In this document: one piece after another, positions 16,738 to 25,176 of the stretch | Layout of the letters: each line of letters starts with the position of its first letter | How positions within the stretch are numbered: the stretch's first letter is position 1 | Assembly: GCA_001871415.1 (NCBI GenBank) | Contig: MNWW01000020.1 | Location: 1 to 51,812 of the forward strand | Reading direction: 5' to 3' | DNA length: 51,812 nucleotides | Source: Candidatus Woesearchaeota archaeon CG1_02_57_44 | GTDB taxonomy: Archaea; Nanobdellota; Nanobdellia; Woesearchaeales; CG1-02-57-44 | The notes under the pieces: generated by a model | Told to the model about the DNA's origin: nothing | Database searches by the model: none | What the model saw: only the letters and a program-made list of their open reading frames with translations | Translations under genes and position numbers: made by a program

Positions 16738-17763
16738 TTATACGACGAGAATCTGTTTTGACAAGGATTTATGCACATACACGGTCTCATTGACCTTGAC
16801 GTTCAGGCCTGCTTTCTTGGCGATAAGATGCGCTCTCGCCCAGTCTGGCAGCAGCAGCGCTGCGCGCCGGTAGCGCGATGTGGCGAGCCTGCGGAAGAAC
16901 TCAAGGTAGAGCTCTTCAGGTTGCATGGTGACTCTGGTGCTCTGGCCGAAAGGAAACTCGGACGCGATGAAATCATCATACGTCCTGTTGAGCGCATCCT
17001 GCTGTGTGACCGTCACGCTGGTGTTGCGCAGGTTCTGTCGCGCCTTGTCCAGCATGCGCGTATCGATGTCGCTGCCTTCAGCGCGAAAGCCCGCGAGGAT
17101 GGCTTCCAGCAGGATGCCTCCCGTGCCGCAGAAGGGATCGACGATGAGCTGATTGTGCTTGGCGCCCGTCAGGTTGACAAGGCAGCGAAGCAGTTTCGCG
17201 TCCGACGAGACAGGTGCGAAGCCGGAGCGCAAGGAGGGGTGCCTGGCAGCGAACCCATCTCCGGTCGTCTCGGGTTGCTTGAAGGTCTCAACGCCGATGG
17301 TGCACATGCGGCCCTGGATGATGAACGTCAGGATGCGACCGTCGCGGGCCAGTGTGGAATCAACGTGCTTGAGCAGGTCCGCGGTAGTAGGCTCTCTGAT
17401 GGGCGCGTTGCGCATTGCCCGCTCAGGCTGCCTCAGCCTTGCGGCCGTGCGGCTCTTTGGCGCTGCCGGGGGATCCGCTGCAGGGCTCGCGATGCCTCCA
17501 AGCTTTTCCACCCACACAGGTCCTTTGACTTTGATAGTGCCAAGCTGCGCTAGTGGCCGTCGTCCGAGCACCTGAAATCCTCGCAGGGTATAAGCCAGGC
17601 GCTGCAGGATCTCTGGTCGTATCGGTGTTTCTGTGAGCGCGAGGCGTCCATCGCGATGGACTTCTTGTCCGCTGGCCGCGTGCAGCTCAGCTGCCGCGAG
17701 CATAGGGTGAGATCCGCTGAGCCAGTAGGCGTGCAGGCCTCGGGGTTTGGGAGCAGGGCGCAT
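16738..17763 (-). CDS. Trm-G10/Trm11-type tRNA guanosine-N2 methyltransferase
   Basis: About 341 aa from ATG 17763 (MRPAPKPRGLHAYW). The C-terminal half is a class I SAM methyltransferase: IVDPFCGTGGILLEAILAG is motif I in the form typical of Trm-G10/Trm11, followed by GSDIDTRMLDKARQNL. The catalytic motif IV is altered: IASEFPFGQST stands where (T)D-P-P-Y-G-R-S-T is expected. The N-terminal part would correspond to THUMP. It probably methylates tRNA G10, but the motif IV change (D to E, P to F, Y to F) leaves activity uncertain. Divergent from the wHTH gene upstream. Confidence 0.78.
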   Translation of the reverse strand: MRPAPKPRGLHAYWLSGSHPMLAAAELHAASGQEVHRDGRLALTETPIRPEILQRLAYTLRGFQVLGRRPLAQLGTIKVKGPVWVEKLGGIASPAADPPAAPKSRTAARLRQPERAMRNAPIREPTTADLLKHVDSTLARDGRILTFIIQGRMCTIGVETFKQPETTGDGFAARHPSLRSGFAPVSSDAKLLRCLVNLTGAKHNQLIVDPFCGTGGILLEAILAGFRAEGSDIDTRMLDKARQNLRNTSVTVTQQDALNRTYDDFIASEFPFGQSTRVTMQPEELYLEFFRRLATSRYRRAALLLPDWARAHLIAKKAGLNVKVNETVYVHKSLSKQILVV

Positions 17764-17905
17764 GGATAGTGCATGTTCCTTGGTTACGGGACTCCTTGGA
17801 GCCTGCGTGATGCGACTCGGGATGATGGTCATAGGTCTAGGAATGATGCCGATGCTGTTAAAGCTTGCCAAAACATTTATGAATCTGTCCGGCCGCCTTT
17901 TTCAG

Positions 17906-18310
17906 ATGCGTGGAAGGCCAAGACGAAGCGTCATCAGGCAGAACATGGTGGACATGCTGGCGCAGTTGGGCTCAGCGCATGGCTACGCGCTGTGGCGTGA
18001 GTATTGCAAGCAGTATCCAAAGGTCTCCCAGCGCTCCATCTATTATCATTTGCAAAGAGGGCTGGAAACAGGTGAGTTCCGTATAGCATCGGTCAAGGAG
18101 GAGGAAGGGGACTACACCTGGGGCGCGAGTGCCAAGCGCACCTACTTCGCGCTGGGGGTGCGCGCAGAGCCCATGCCTCTGCCATTCAGCAAGCAGCAAG
18201 GCAAGCGCGCCAAATCGTCTGCCGAGGAAGTGCAGGCGGGGGCTTCTGAGGGGCGCAGCGCGGCAGCGTCCGGAAGGCAGCGGGTGCGGAGCGACGGTGA
18301 TGCGCCATGA
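17906..18310 (+). CDS. Winged-helix DNA-binding protein
   Basis: 134 aa from ATG 17906, placed about 27 nt below a TATA-like ACATTTATGAA; the track start at 17747 reaches back into the divergent gene. The first ~85 residues look like a winged helix (HGYALWREYCKQYPKVSQRSIYYHLQRGLETGEF), resembling PadR/transition-type regulators common in archaea. The Ala/Ser/Lys-rich tail is likely disordered. Its stop overlaps the start of the methyltransferase (ATGA), so the two are coupled and the regulator may control that operon. Confidence 0.7.
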   Translation: MRGRPRRSVIRQNMVDMLAQLGSAHGYALWREYCKQYPKVSQRSIYYHLQRGLETGEFRIASVKEEEGDYTWGASAKRTYFALGVRAEPMPLPFSKQQGKRAKSSAEEVQAGASEGRSAAASGRQRVRSDGDAP

Positions 18311-19116
18311 CGCATCCATCCGGCGCCTACTACGACGCTACTGCGGCGAGCTATGATTATGACTATAGTACCCCCTACTGGCAGCTCTACTACGACCTGA
18401 CCTGGCGCAATATGCGCGAGCACATGCCCGCGTCTGGCAGGATCCTTGATGCTGGTGGCGGCACTGGCATATTCGCGCTGCGCATGGCGAAAGCCGGCTA
18501 TGACGTGACGCTTGTCGACGTGAGTGACGGCATGCTGGACGTGGCGCGCCGCAAGGCCAAGGACCAGAGCATCCGTGTGCGTATCCTGCGCCAGGACGTC
18601 TGCTCTATGGATGCGCTGCAGGACAATGCCTATGACGTCATCATCTGTCAAGGCGACGTGCTCTCCTATTGCGGCGATCATGGCAAGGCCATCGCCGAGC
18701 TGGTGCGTGTGGCCAGGCCTGGCGCGGTCATCATCGCGTCAGTCGACAACATCTATCCCAGTATCAGGCATGCCCTGGAGACCTGCAATGGGGCGGGCCT
18801 TGATGACGTGCGTCTGCTCCTCGAGAAAGGCATGACGTCATATTTTGGCAGATTCCCTGTCAAGACCTTCCACGCCGACGAGCTGCGTGACTGCTTTCGC
18901 AAAGCAGGGTGTACGGTCAAGTCCCTCATCGGCAAGCCCGTGCTGCTCGGGTTCATGAAGCGCAAGGACGCGGACAACATGCTCCTGGACCAGCGCTTCT
19001 ATGAGCAGATGCTCGCCTTGGAGCTGGAGTACTGCCGCAGGGAGCCCTACAACCTGTTCGGCGGTCACCTGGAGATCGTCGCGATGAAAGAAGGGACGCT
19101 GCGCGGGTTCCTGTGA
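18307..19116 (+). CDS. Class I SAM-dependent methyltransferase
   Basis: 269 aa. Motif I is ILDAGGGTGIFALRMAKAGYDVTLVD, followed by an acidic motif II region and YDVIICQGDVLSYC (motif IV). The C-terminal ~100 residues (HADELRDCFRKAGCTVKSLIGKPVLLG) resemble the tail of UbiE/SmtA-like small-molecule methyltransferases. The substrate cannot be told. ATGA overlap with the upstream winged-helix gene. The early Tyr-rich stretch (YYDATAASYDYDYS) is typical of the YDxxAxxYD opening of this family. Confidence 0.85.
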   Translation: MTHPSGAYYDATAASYDYDYSTPYWQLYYDLTWRNMREHMPASGRILDAGGGTGIFALRMAKAGYDVTLVDVSDGMLDVARRKAKDQSIRVRILRQDVCSMDALQDNAYDVIICQGDVLSYCGDHGKAIAELVRVARPGAVIIASVDNIYPSIRHALETCNGAGLDDVRLLLEKGMTSYFGRFPVKTFHADELRDCFRKAGCTVKSLIGKPVLLGFMKRKDADNMLLDQRFYEQMLALELEYCRREPYNLFGGHLEIVAMKEGTLRGFL

Positions 19117-19164
19117 ATCCGTAGGTGTCGGTGAATCGTATGGATCACTATCGTTGTATTCTTT

Positions 19165-19929
19165 TTATCGTTCTATTCTTTTCTGCTCGTCTGCGCGGTT
19201 CGCTTCGGTGTCCTTCTTCAGTGTCGTTGTGTCCTTTCCGAGCTCTTTAATCAACCCGAAGAATAAGGCCAGTTCCCTGCCGCTCATGCGTCCTACTGCT
19301 CGGTGGAGCACCTGCAGGTGCTGCGTCTGCTTGGGTGCTGGCAGGTCAAGAGCGCCGACGCGTGCTTCTGCCAGTGCCATGAACGCGTCCTTCTCCTTCC
19401 TGCCTGCTGGTCGCGCATCCCCTCGTTTATCTGCCGACGCTGCCTTGAGGCGCGACCCATGGGTCGCTTGATAGAGCACGATGGCCACGGCATGCGACAG
19501 GTTGAGCGCAGCGTACGCGGCGGTGGGTATGGTCAGGATCATATCTGCCTGCGCGAGCTCCTCATTGCTCAGGCCATCGCCTTCCCGGCCGAAGACCAAT
19601 GTGCATCCGGGTGGCGCTGAGAACGCGGGCAGCAGCACCGGGGTCCTGGTGATGTTGTAGTCCGTGCCGATTTTGCTGGTGGTGGCGACGAGCATGTCCA
19701 TCGCGAAGACATCAGCGACACCGACGATGCGCGCCTTCTCGAGGATATGCTGCGCGTGGCAGGCGACCTTGCGCGCCTCGATGCTGAGATGATCGCACCG
19801 GGGGCTGGCGATGATAAGCGAATGGACGCCGAAGTTTGCCATGCTGCGGGCAACAGCTCCGATATTCTCTGGTGTCTGCGGCTCGATGAGCGCGACGCTG
19901 ATGTCGGGGGGAAGGGAATGGGCTCGCAT
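19165..19929 (-). CDS. trmJ: SPOUT RNA 2'-O-methyltransferase, TrmJ type
   Basis: 254 aa. The N-terminal SPOUT (knotted) domain shows ALIEPQTPENIGAVARSMANFG, LVFGREGDGLSNEE and IPTAAYAALNLSHAVAIVLY, the three SAM-binding/knot motifs of TrmJ/TrmH enzymes. The extra C-terminal helical region fits archaeal TrmJ, which 2'-O-methylates nucleotide 32 of tRNA. A TATA box (TTCTATATATACC, about 19950-19962) lies the right distance upstream for a leaderless start at 19929. Confidence 0.88.
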   Translation of the reverse strand: MRAHSLPPDISVALIEPQTPENIGAVARSMANFGVHSLIIASPRCDHLSIEARKVACHAQHILEKARIVGVADVFAMDMLVATTSKIGTDYNITRTPVLLPAFSAPPGCTLVFGREGDGLSNEELAQADMILTIPTAAYAALNLSHAVAIVLYQATHGSRLKAASADKRGDARPAGRKEKDAFMALAEARVGALDLPAPKQTQHLQVLHRAVGRMSGRELALFFGLIKELGKDTTTLKKDTEANRADEQKRIER

Positions 19930-20102
19930 GCAACGCAGGAATCCGCAGGGGTATATATAGAAATCCTGCGAAGCGGCAAGTGTGCTCGCCCTCCGCTCCT
20001 CGGGGTATGCTTCGGTTCAGTGGAGGGGTATCATGGGCTGCCTGCAGCTGATTGCCGCCCCCAAACGATAATTTTTTTATACTACTGCTAAATACTAACA
20101 CT

Positions 20103-20555
20103 ATGGGTGGAGTGGCTCAGGAGTATGTCTAGGCATCTGCGGTCCTGTTCGCGTTGCATGGTAATTACGACCCGGTGCTTGACGCCTTGTACAATAGGAT
20201 TGTGCAGGGGCCGGGTGGCAGGGGCATTTTGGCTGATACCGGGGTGGAACATTACGAGAAGCCAAGGTGCTCGGAGCTTGTCCCTGATTTCGGCGGCCCG
20301 ACACAGGCCCTCGCGTGGTATGATCGCATCCCTCCCCACTTGACCCTTCCAGCCACGCCCGATCGTATCTTCTTCTATACTTCCCTTTATTGCCTGGAGG
20401 ACGAGGGTATCTATTGCAATGCGGGAGAGACCGCGATTATCGTGCATAATCCAAGGATTCCTCAACTCGCGAATATGGTGGAGAAAGCGCTGGGTGAGCA
20501 AGGACCACTTTTTTCGCGCTCAGACATTCTCATAAGAACGCGAACGCGAGATTGA
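20103..20555 (+). pseudogene. Hypothetical protein interrupted by in-frame TAG, or TTG-start gene
   Basis: A TATA box (TTTTTTATAC) lies about 27 nt above ATG 20103, but that frame reads MGGVAQEYV and then TAG at 20130. The same frame continues open for about 140 codons to 20555, and the residues look like real protein (PDRIFFYTSLYCLEDEGIYCNAGE split over two strands). After the TAG the first usable start is TTG 20154, with no Shine-Dalgarno site. It may be a nonsense-mutated gene, a TTG-start gene, or a sequencing error. UAG is a routine stop elsewhere here, which argues against genome-wide recoding. The opposite-strand ORF 20501-20088 is a weaker alternative. Product not recognised. Confidence 0.4.
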
Positions 20556-21717
20556 CGAGCAGCAGCAGCAGGAAGAACATGCTGATGCCCTTCCAGACTT
20601 TCATCCCTTTTTTCTTGCCAAGGAGTCGCTCGCAGCTGACGAGCATCATGCGCCCGCCGTCGATGGGGCCCAATGGCAGCAGGTTGAAGAGCCCGATGCC
20701 AAGGCTCAGCACCGCGATGGTGAGCAGCAGTCGTACTATCCAGTCATAGACCGGCAATATGGTCTTGCTGGAACCTGCGAGGCCTCCGGTCAGCGTGCGC
20801 GCCTGCTCGACGAACACGCCGAGGTATGCCATGCTCTCATTGTCGGGATTGCTGCCGAGCGTGAGCGTATAGGTCTTCTCATTCGTGGTGATGCTGAGTT
20901 CATCCCCTGGCTTCTTGCCGTCGAGGACAGTGATGAATTCCTCCAGCGTCACCGTGCTTACTCCATTGACGCTGAGGATGCGCTCGCCCGTGCGCAGGCC
21001 TGCTGCCTCTGCCGCCAACGGTGGGTCATGCGCATGCAATCCCTGGATGAGCACGCCGGTCGGTTGTATCAGCGCGTTATCTATGGGGGGAAGTGCAAAC
21101 AGCAGGACCAGATAGAGCGCAGCGAATAACAGTATGTTCGCGAACGGCCCTGCCGCGAAGACGCCGAGCTGCTCGCGCGCCTTGCGCTTGGTTATCTGCT
21201 TCTCATCCGGCTCCACGAACGCGGCAGGCACGATGGGGATGAGGATGTTAAGGAACGCGATGCCGCTGGAGAGCACGCGTATCTTGTGTGCCCGCGCGAC
21301 AACGCCGTGGGCGTACTCGTGGATGGCAGCAATCACGAAGATGCTGATTATCCAGTAGAAGAACGGGACATAAAAGACTCCTGCTGCCTTTATCGGCAGC
21401 ACAGGCATGACCCCAGGCGGGGTTCCTGGTATGAAGATGAGCTTGCGCAGGTTATCAATCAGCAGATAGGTGATGAATCCCATGCCAAGAAAGCCGATGA
21501 CAATGCCCATGTCCGCTAGCAGCTTGATGCCTTTAGGGTGCTTCTTGCCCAGCTGGTCCATCCAGGCGAGTCCCCACTTGGTGCGATACATCATGAAGTA
21601 GAGGAAGGGGAAGAAGATGTTCTGGATGTCTATCTGCTTGCGCTTGGTGTACCAGAACCAGAGCATCAGGCCAAGGAAGATGATTAGGGCGATATTGTCG
21701 ATACTCAAGCAGGGCAC
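20530..21717 (-). CDS. Site-2 protease (M50) membrane metalloprotease with PDZ domain
   Basis: 395 aa. An N-terminal membrane helix and later hydrophobic segments surround HEYAHG, the HExxH zinc site, and a second metal-ligand motif is seen in GPIDGGRMMLVSCERLL. A PDZ domain sits between (AAEAAGLRTGERILSVNGVSTVTLEEFI). This is the RseP/S2P arrangement for cutting within membrane segments. The start is GTG 21717, or TTG 21708 behind GAGGTG; the TATA-like TATTATAAACC upstream fits either. Substrate unknown. Its 3' end overlaps the convergent interrupted gene by 26 bp. Confidence 0.92.
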   Translation of the reverse strand: MPCLSIDNIALIIFLGLMLWFWYTKRKQIDIQNIFFPFLYFMMYRTKWGLAWMDQLGKKHPKGIKLLADMGIVIGFLGMGFITYLLIDNLRKLIFIPGTPPGVMPVLPIKAAGVFYVPFFYWIISIFVIAAIHEYAHGVVARAHKIRVLSSGIAFLNILIPIVPAAFVEPDEKQITKRKAREQLGVFAAGPFANILLFAALYLVLLFALPPIDNALIQPTGVLIQGLHAHDPPLAAEAAGLRTGERILSVNGVSTVTLEEFITVLDGKKPGDELSITTNEKTYTLTLGSNPDNESMAYLGVFVEQARTLTGGLAGSSKTILPVYDWIVRLLLTIAVLSLGIGLFNLLPLGPIDGGRMMLVSCERLLGKKKGMKVWKGISMFFLLLLLVNLAFAFL

Positions 21718-21762
21718 CTCTTACTAAATCGCTTTGCGCCCCCGGGGTTTATAATACTTGCG

Positions 21763-23295
21763 TCAATGATGAGTTGCCAGGAACTCCACCGCTGCCTTCC
21801 ACTGCGGGAACAGTGCGAACCCAAGGGTCTGCTTGGCGCTCTCATAGATGCTGTATGATTCAGGATCAGCATGGTACCATTGCGCGACCTTGCAGGGTGT
21901 GAGCTCTTGCATGACCCGGACTTCTGGGGTCTGATTACCGTACGAGCTGCTGAGCCAGTCACCATGCATAGGCCGGAATTTTCCCTGGAACTCCAAATCA
22001 TGGGATCTCACGAATGGATTTGGTTCTGCCTCATGCAACCGCTGTTGCACAGCGGAGTAGTCGCAGCCGAGATAGCTGAGGAATGCATCCAAGACCAGGT
22101 TGTTGCGTCGCGCCCATGAGTCCGTATTGAGTCCAAAGACGCTCCCTATGAGCTCATATTGTGCAGTCTGTTCCATGGTCTCGATAGCGAGCGCGTCTAG
22201 TTCATCTGCTATCTGGGCAAGGCAGGTGTGTGCAGGGCTATTGGCCCGGTACGCAGTGGCAGACAGGATGCGCGCGATGCGTGGGATGTGCTGGCAGTAA
22301 TCGTCATAGAAGGGGATGTCTGAGGTATTGCTGAACTGTCCAAGACGCAGCGCGAATGCCTGGACAGGGACCATATGTAACCTCCTCACCAGCGGCTCCG
22401 GAAACGCGGTGTAGTTGCTCGTGGCGATGGTGAACACATGCTCTGTTCCCTCGCCCCCGCTGATGAGCGTCTTGAGCGTGGTGATGAGCGCCTGGCCGAC
22501 AGGGTCGACGACGAATCTGTCCTCTCTATCCCTGGTGGTGGTCGATGATCCACTGCGCTCGCCATAACGCTCGTGCGTCTCTTCCCTGCTGTGCGTGTGC
22601 CGCTCCAGGTGCTCATTGACCAGCGTGTCGAACTCATCGAGCAACAGGATAGCTGTTCTGCTCTCACGCCTGGCGATGTCCTCAAGCTCCCGATACACCT
22701 GCGTGAGCCGTTTGCCTCTGCTCTCGCTCTCGCGGATAGCGCTGATATCAGCGACGTAGAAGAGCGCGGCATCGCCGAGCACCCCTTTCAGATGGCTGGC
22801 GTATTCAGTCTTGCCTGTTCCTGCGCGCTCGCCGCAAAGCAGCAGTCCATTCCAGGGCATGCGCGTGATGGGTGTTCCCGTGGCCAGATGTCTGACCAGT
22901 TCTGGATGGATATCTTTCAGCTCAGGAGGCAGCACATAGGCATGATCATCGAGAGCAAGTTCAATAGGGCGATACAGGCCTGCTGCAGAAGACGACGCGC
23001 CCGAAGGCAAGCTTCCCGCGAGCGTTGCCACCTGCTCGAGGCGCTGTTGCGCAGAGGTGAGCGCACCAGTGGTCTGCCCAGCAAGCAGCTGGTTGAGCAG
23101 CTCAGGATCCATGACGGAGAGCGCGTGTATCTCTGCGAGCGTGCGAAGCAGCGCTTCCAGGTCGTCTGGTTTGCTATCTGTCACAATGTCAGGCAATCTT
23201 CGTGCGCTATAAAATGATTGTTGCAGAAGAACGCCGATTCGCAGCAGGTTATCAGCGCTCTCGCTGTACATTTCAGACCAGAAAAAACAGGTCAT
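21763..23295 (-). CDS. AAA+ ATPase of unknown role
   Basis: 510 aa. Walker A is GERAGTGKTEYA, Walker B is AILLLDEFDTLV, sensor 1 fits FTIATSNYTAFPE, and an arginine-finger-like LVRRLH follows. A charged His/Arg/Glu/Ser loop of about 45 residues (RHTHSREETHERYGERSG) is inserted between Walker B and sensor 1, which is unusual. The N-terminal ~170 residues and C-terminal ~150 residues match nothing I recognise. It starts 5 nt after the L40e stop, so it is probably the third gene of an aIF5A-L40e operon. A ribosome-linked remodelling role is only an inference from position. Confidence 0.8.
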   Translation of the reverse strand: MTCFFWSEMYSESADNLLRIGVLLQQSFYSARRLPDIVTDSKPDDLEALLRTLAEIHALSVMDPELLNQLLAGQTTGALTSAQQRLEQVATLAGSLPSGASSSAAGLYRPIELALDDHAYVLPPELKDIHPELVRHLATGTPITRMPWNGLLLCGERAGTGKTEYASHLKGVLGDAALFYVADISAIRESESRGKRLTQVYRELEDIARRESRTAILLLDEFDTLVNEHLERHTHSREETHERYGERSGSSTTTRDREDRFVVDPVGQALITTLKTLISGGEGTEHVFTIATSNYTAFPEPLVRRLHMVPVQAFALRLGQFSNTSDIPFYDDYCQHIPRIARILSATAYRANSPAHTCLAQIADELDALAIETMEQTAQYELIGSVFGLNTDSWARRNNLVLDAFLSYLGCDYSAVQQRLHEAEPNPFVRSHDLEFQGKFRPMHGDWLSSSYGNQTPEVRVMQELTPCKVAQWYHADPESYSIYESAKQTLGFALFPQWKAAVEFLATHH

Positions 23296-23299
23296 TCCC

Positions 23300-23461
23300 T
23301 TATTTCTTCCTGACAGGTCGCAGCGCGGCTGAGCCGCAGCGTCCGCACGACGCCTTGCCCGCTGACACTTTCAGACCAGAGACTCGCGTCTTGCGCTTGC
23401 AGGCCCTGCAGACAAAGACATTCTTGAAAAGCCGGAATTCTGCTTCAGGGAATTTCGTCAT
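23300..23461 (-). CDS. rpl40e: Ribosomal protein L40e
   Basis: A 53-residue gene missed by the ORF track. The protein (beginning MTKFPEAEFRLFKNVF) has the CRAC...CGRC zinc ribbon and the RPVRKK C terminus of archaeal L40e. The ATG immediately follows the aIF5A stop codon (GAGTAAATG), so the two are co-translated. Length and basic character match the family. Confidence 0.95.
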   Translation of the reverse strand: MTKFPEAEFRLFKNVFVCRACKRKTRVSGLKVSAGKASCGRCGSAALRPVRKK

Positions 23462-23857
23462 TTACTCACCTTTCAACTGCTTAAGGACCCTTCTGCCCAT
23501 AATCTGCCAGAACAGGACAGTCTGGCCTTCTGTGAGTTGGTCCTTGAACTCATCCGGTACATCAAGCTCGAACTGCTCAAAGCTCTCCATGTCCATGACA
23601 CTGACTTTTTCGCTCATGACCGCAAGTACTTGCGCATTGCGTTTCTCAAGGATTGGGACGTCGACACTGTCGTGGCCTGGCATGACCAGATCACGCTTCT
23701 TATCGTCAAAAAGACCCACAGCCTCGATGCGTATTTTCGCGTGTCCATGCTTGCCGGGTCTGGAAACAGAAAGATTGGAAACCTTGCTTGGCTCGCCGTC
23801 AATGACCACATAACTGCCTTTCTTGAGATACGATGCGGAAACGGGCTTTGTGCTCAT
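23462..23857 (-). CDS. eif5a: Translation initiation factor aIF5A
   Basis: 131 aa. The hypusination loop is SRPGKHGHAK with the modifiable lysine at K36, followed by the OB-fold C-terminal domain. aIF5A helps the ribosome through stalling sequences and peptide release after deoxyhypusine/hypusine modification. A TATA box (CTTTATAAACC, 23889-23899) and GGTGAT upstream suggest a short-leader mRNA with a weak Shine-Dalgarno site. First gene of the aIF5A-L40e-AAA ATPase run. Confidence 0.97.
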   Translation of the reverse strand: MSTKPVSASYLKKGSYVVIDGEPSKVSNLSVSRPGKHGHAKIRIEAVGLFDDKKRDLVMPGHDSVDVPILEKRNAQVLAVMSEKVSVMDMESFEQFELDVPDEFKDQLTEGQTVLFWQIMGRRVLKQLKGE

Positions 23858-24016
23858 GATATCACCGAGTTCTACGGAAACCGGGTCGGTTTATAAAGGT
23901 TGTTGCTGGTGTTCAAGAAGCTGGAGGTGTCATCTTCCCATGCCCGCAGGGTTTTCAGGAGCATGCGGCATACCCGTAAGTGTGCCTGTCGCGGACCATA
24001 ATCCGGCAATATCACT

Positions 24017-24067
24017 GACTATATTACTATTCAGTCCACAACACCACAAACTATATTACTGTTCAGC
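24017..24067 (+). promoter_or_regulatory. Duplicated TATA-promoter unit
   Basis: ACTATATTACTATTCAG (about 24018-24034) and ACTATATTACTGTTCAG (about 24051-24067) are near-perfect direct repeats 33 nt apart, and each contains a TATA-like TATATTA. The downstream one lies about 27 nt from the ATG at 24082, consistent with a leaderless start; the upstream one would give a 5' leader or act as a regulator-binding repeat. Confidence 0.55.
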
Positions 24068-24081
24068 CCAGAAGTCCCGGA

Positions 24082-25158
24082 ATGATCAGGACGGTGCGCA
24101 TCGCAGGATCCGGCCCCTCAGGCATGTCAGCGGCGATAACGCTCGCCAAAGCTGGTCATACTGTCGAAGTGCACGAACGCAACGCTGACGCCGGTATGCG
24201 TTTCCATGGTGATCTGCAGGGCCTGGAGAACTGGTCTGAGGACACTGACGTCCTTGACTCGCTGCGAAGCATGGGTATTAGCGTCAATTTTGACACCACG
24301 CCATTCAAGGATATCGCAGTGACTGATGGTTCGACCATCTGGCCCATATCCTGCAGCAGACCAGGGTTCTATCTGGTCAAGCGGGGCAATGTCGCTGGTT
24401 CAATCGACCAGGGGCTCAGGGAACAGGCACTCGCGGCAGGTGTCCGAATACGCTACAAGAGCGCCCTTACAGAGCAGGACACAGATATCATCGCTACCGG
24501 ACCGCGGATGGGTGAGGTTCCGGCAATCGCCAAGGGTATTGTCTTTGAGACCTCCTTGCCTGATATGGCGCTGGGCATGTTCAATGATAAGGCGGCTCAT
24601 CTCGCCTATGCGTATCTGCTGGTCACTGGCGGATATGGCTGCCTGTGCTCCATGGTCTGCAAGGACCTGCGTCTCATCAATCCCTGCTTTGAGGAGGCAA
24701 AGCGCCTCTTCGCGACCTTGGTGGATCTTGACATCCGCCAGCCACGCAATGTCGGCGGCGTCGGCAGTATCAGCGCAGTGCCGGAATTCCGTCGCGGGCA
24801 TGCGCTGCTGGTCGGCGAAGCAGCAGGGTTGCAGGACCTGATGTGGGGCTTTGGGATGAGGAACGCGCTGCTCTCCGGCCATCTGGCCGCGCAGTCCATC
24901 ATACAGGGCGCCTCGTATGAACGGCTTGCCTCTCCAGTCTTCACCCCGCGCCTCAAGGCGGGTGTGGTCAATCGCTATATCTGGGAGCGTTGGGCCAGCA
25001 AAGGCTACGCGAATGTGCTGCGCGGCAAGGTGCTTGAGCGCAAAGGGGATCCTCTCCCTATACTGAATAAGATGTATACTTACAGAGGCATGCATCCGCT
25101 TATCTATCCCTTCGCGAAGCGATATATCCGGAAGCAATATCCTATGATCCGATGGTGA
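24082..25158 (+). CDS. FAD-dependent oxidoreductase, geranylgeranyl reductase-like
   Basis: 358 aa. The N-terminal Rossmann motif is RIAGSGPSGMSAAITLAKAGHTVEVHER (GxGxxG plus the acidic ribose binder). A second FAD contact (ALLVGEAAGLQDLMWGFGMRNALLSG) matches the GD-like motif of p-hydroxybenzoate-hydroxylase-type flavoproteins, including archaeal geranylgeranyl reductases that saturate membrane lipid chains. The substrate is unproven; the family assignment is from the two FAD motifs. Expression is probably driven by the duplicated promoter upstream. Convergent with the PUA gene. Confidence 0.75.
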   Translation: MIRTVRIAGSGPSGMSAAITLAKAGHTVEVHERNADAGMRFHGDLQGLENWSEDTDVLDSLRSMGISVNFDTTPFKDIAVTDGSTIWPISCSRPGFYLVKRGNVAGSIDQGLREQALAAGVRIRYKSALTEQDTDIIATGPRMGEVPAIAKGIVFETSLPDMALGMFNDKAAHLAYAYLLVTGGYGCLCSMVCKDLRLINPCFEEAKRLFATLVDLDIRQPRNVGGVGSISAVPEFRRGHALLVGEAAGLQDLMWGFGMRNALLSGHLAAQSIIQGASYERLASPVFTPRLKAGVVNRYIWERWASKGYANVLRGKVLERKGDPLPILNKMYTYRGMHPLIYPFAKRYIRKQYPMIRW

Positions 25159-25176
25159 CATGCTTGCGCATCCTGC

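Noticed and set aside
20088-20501. Minus-strand ORF of 137 aa opposite the interrupted gene
   Set aside because: It would start at TTG with no promoter or Shine-Dalgarno sequence, and its composition is poorer than that of the plus-strand frame. Not fully excluded.
20103-20555. Pyrrolysine readthrough
   Set aside because: UAG terminates several ordinary genes here (27665, 27803, 28374, 36243), and there is no sign of Pyl machinery in the window.
23202-23813. Plus-strand ORF over L40e and aIF5A
   Set aside because: The minus strand here encodes two well-recognised proteins; the plus frame has no family or start signal.
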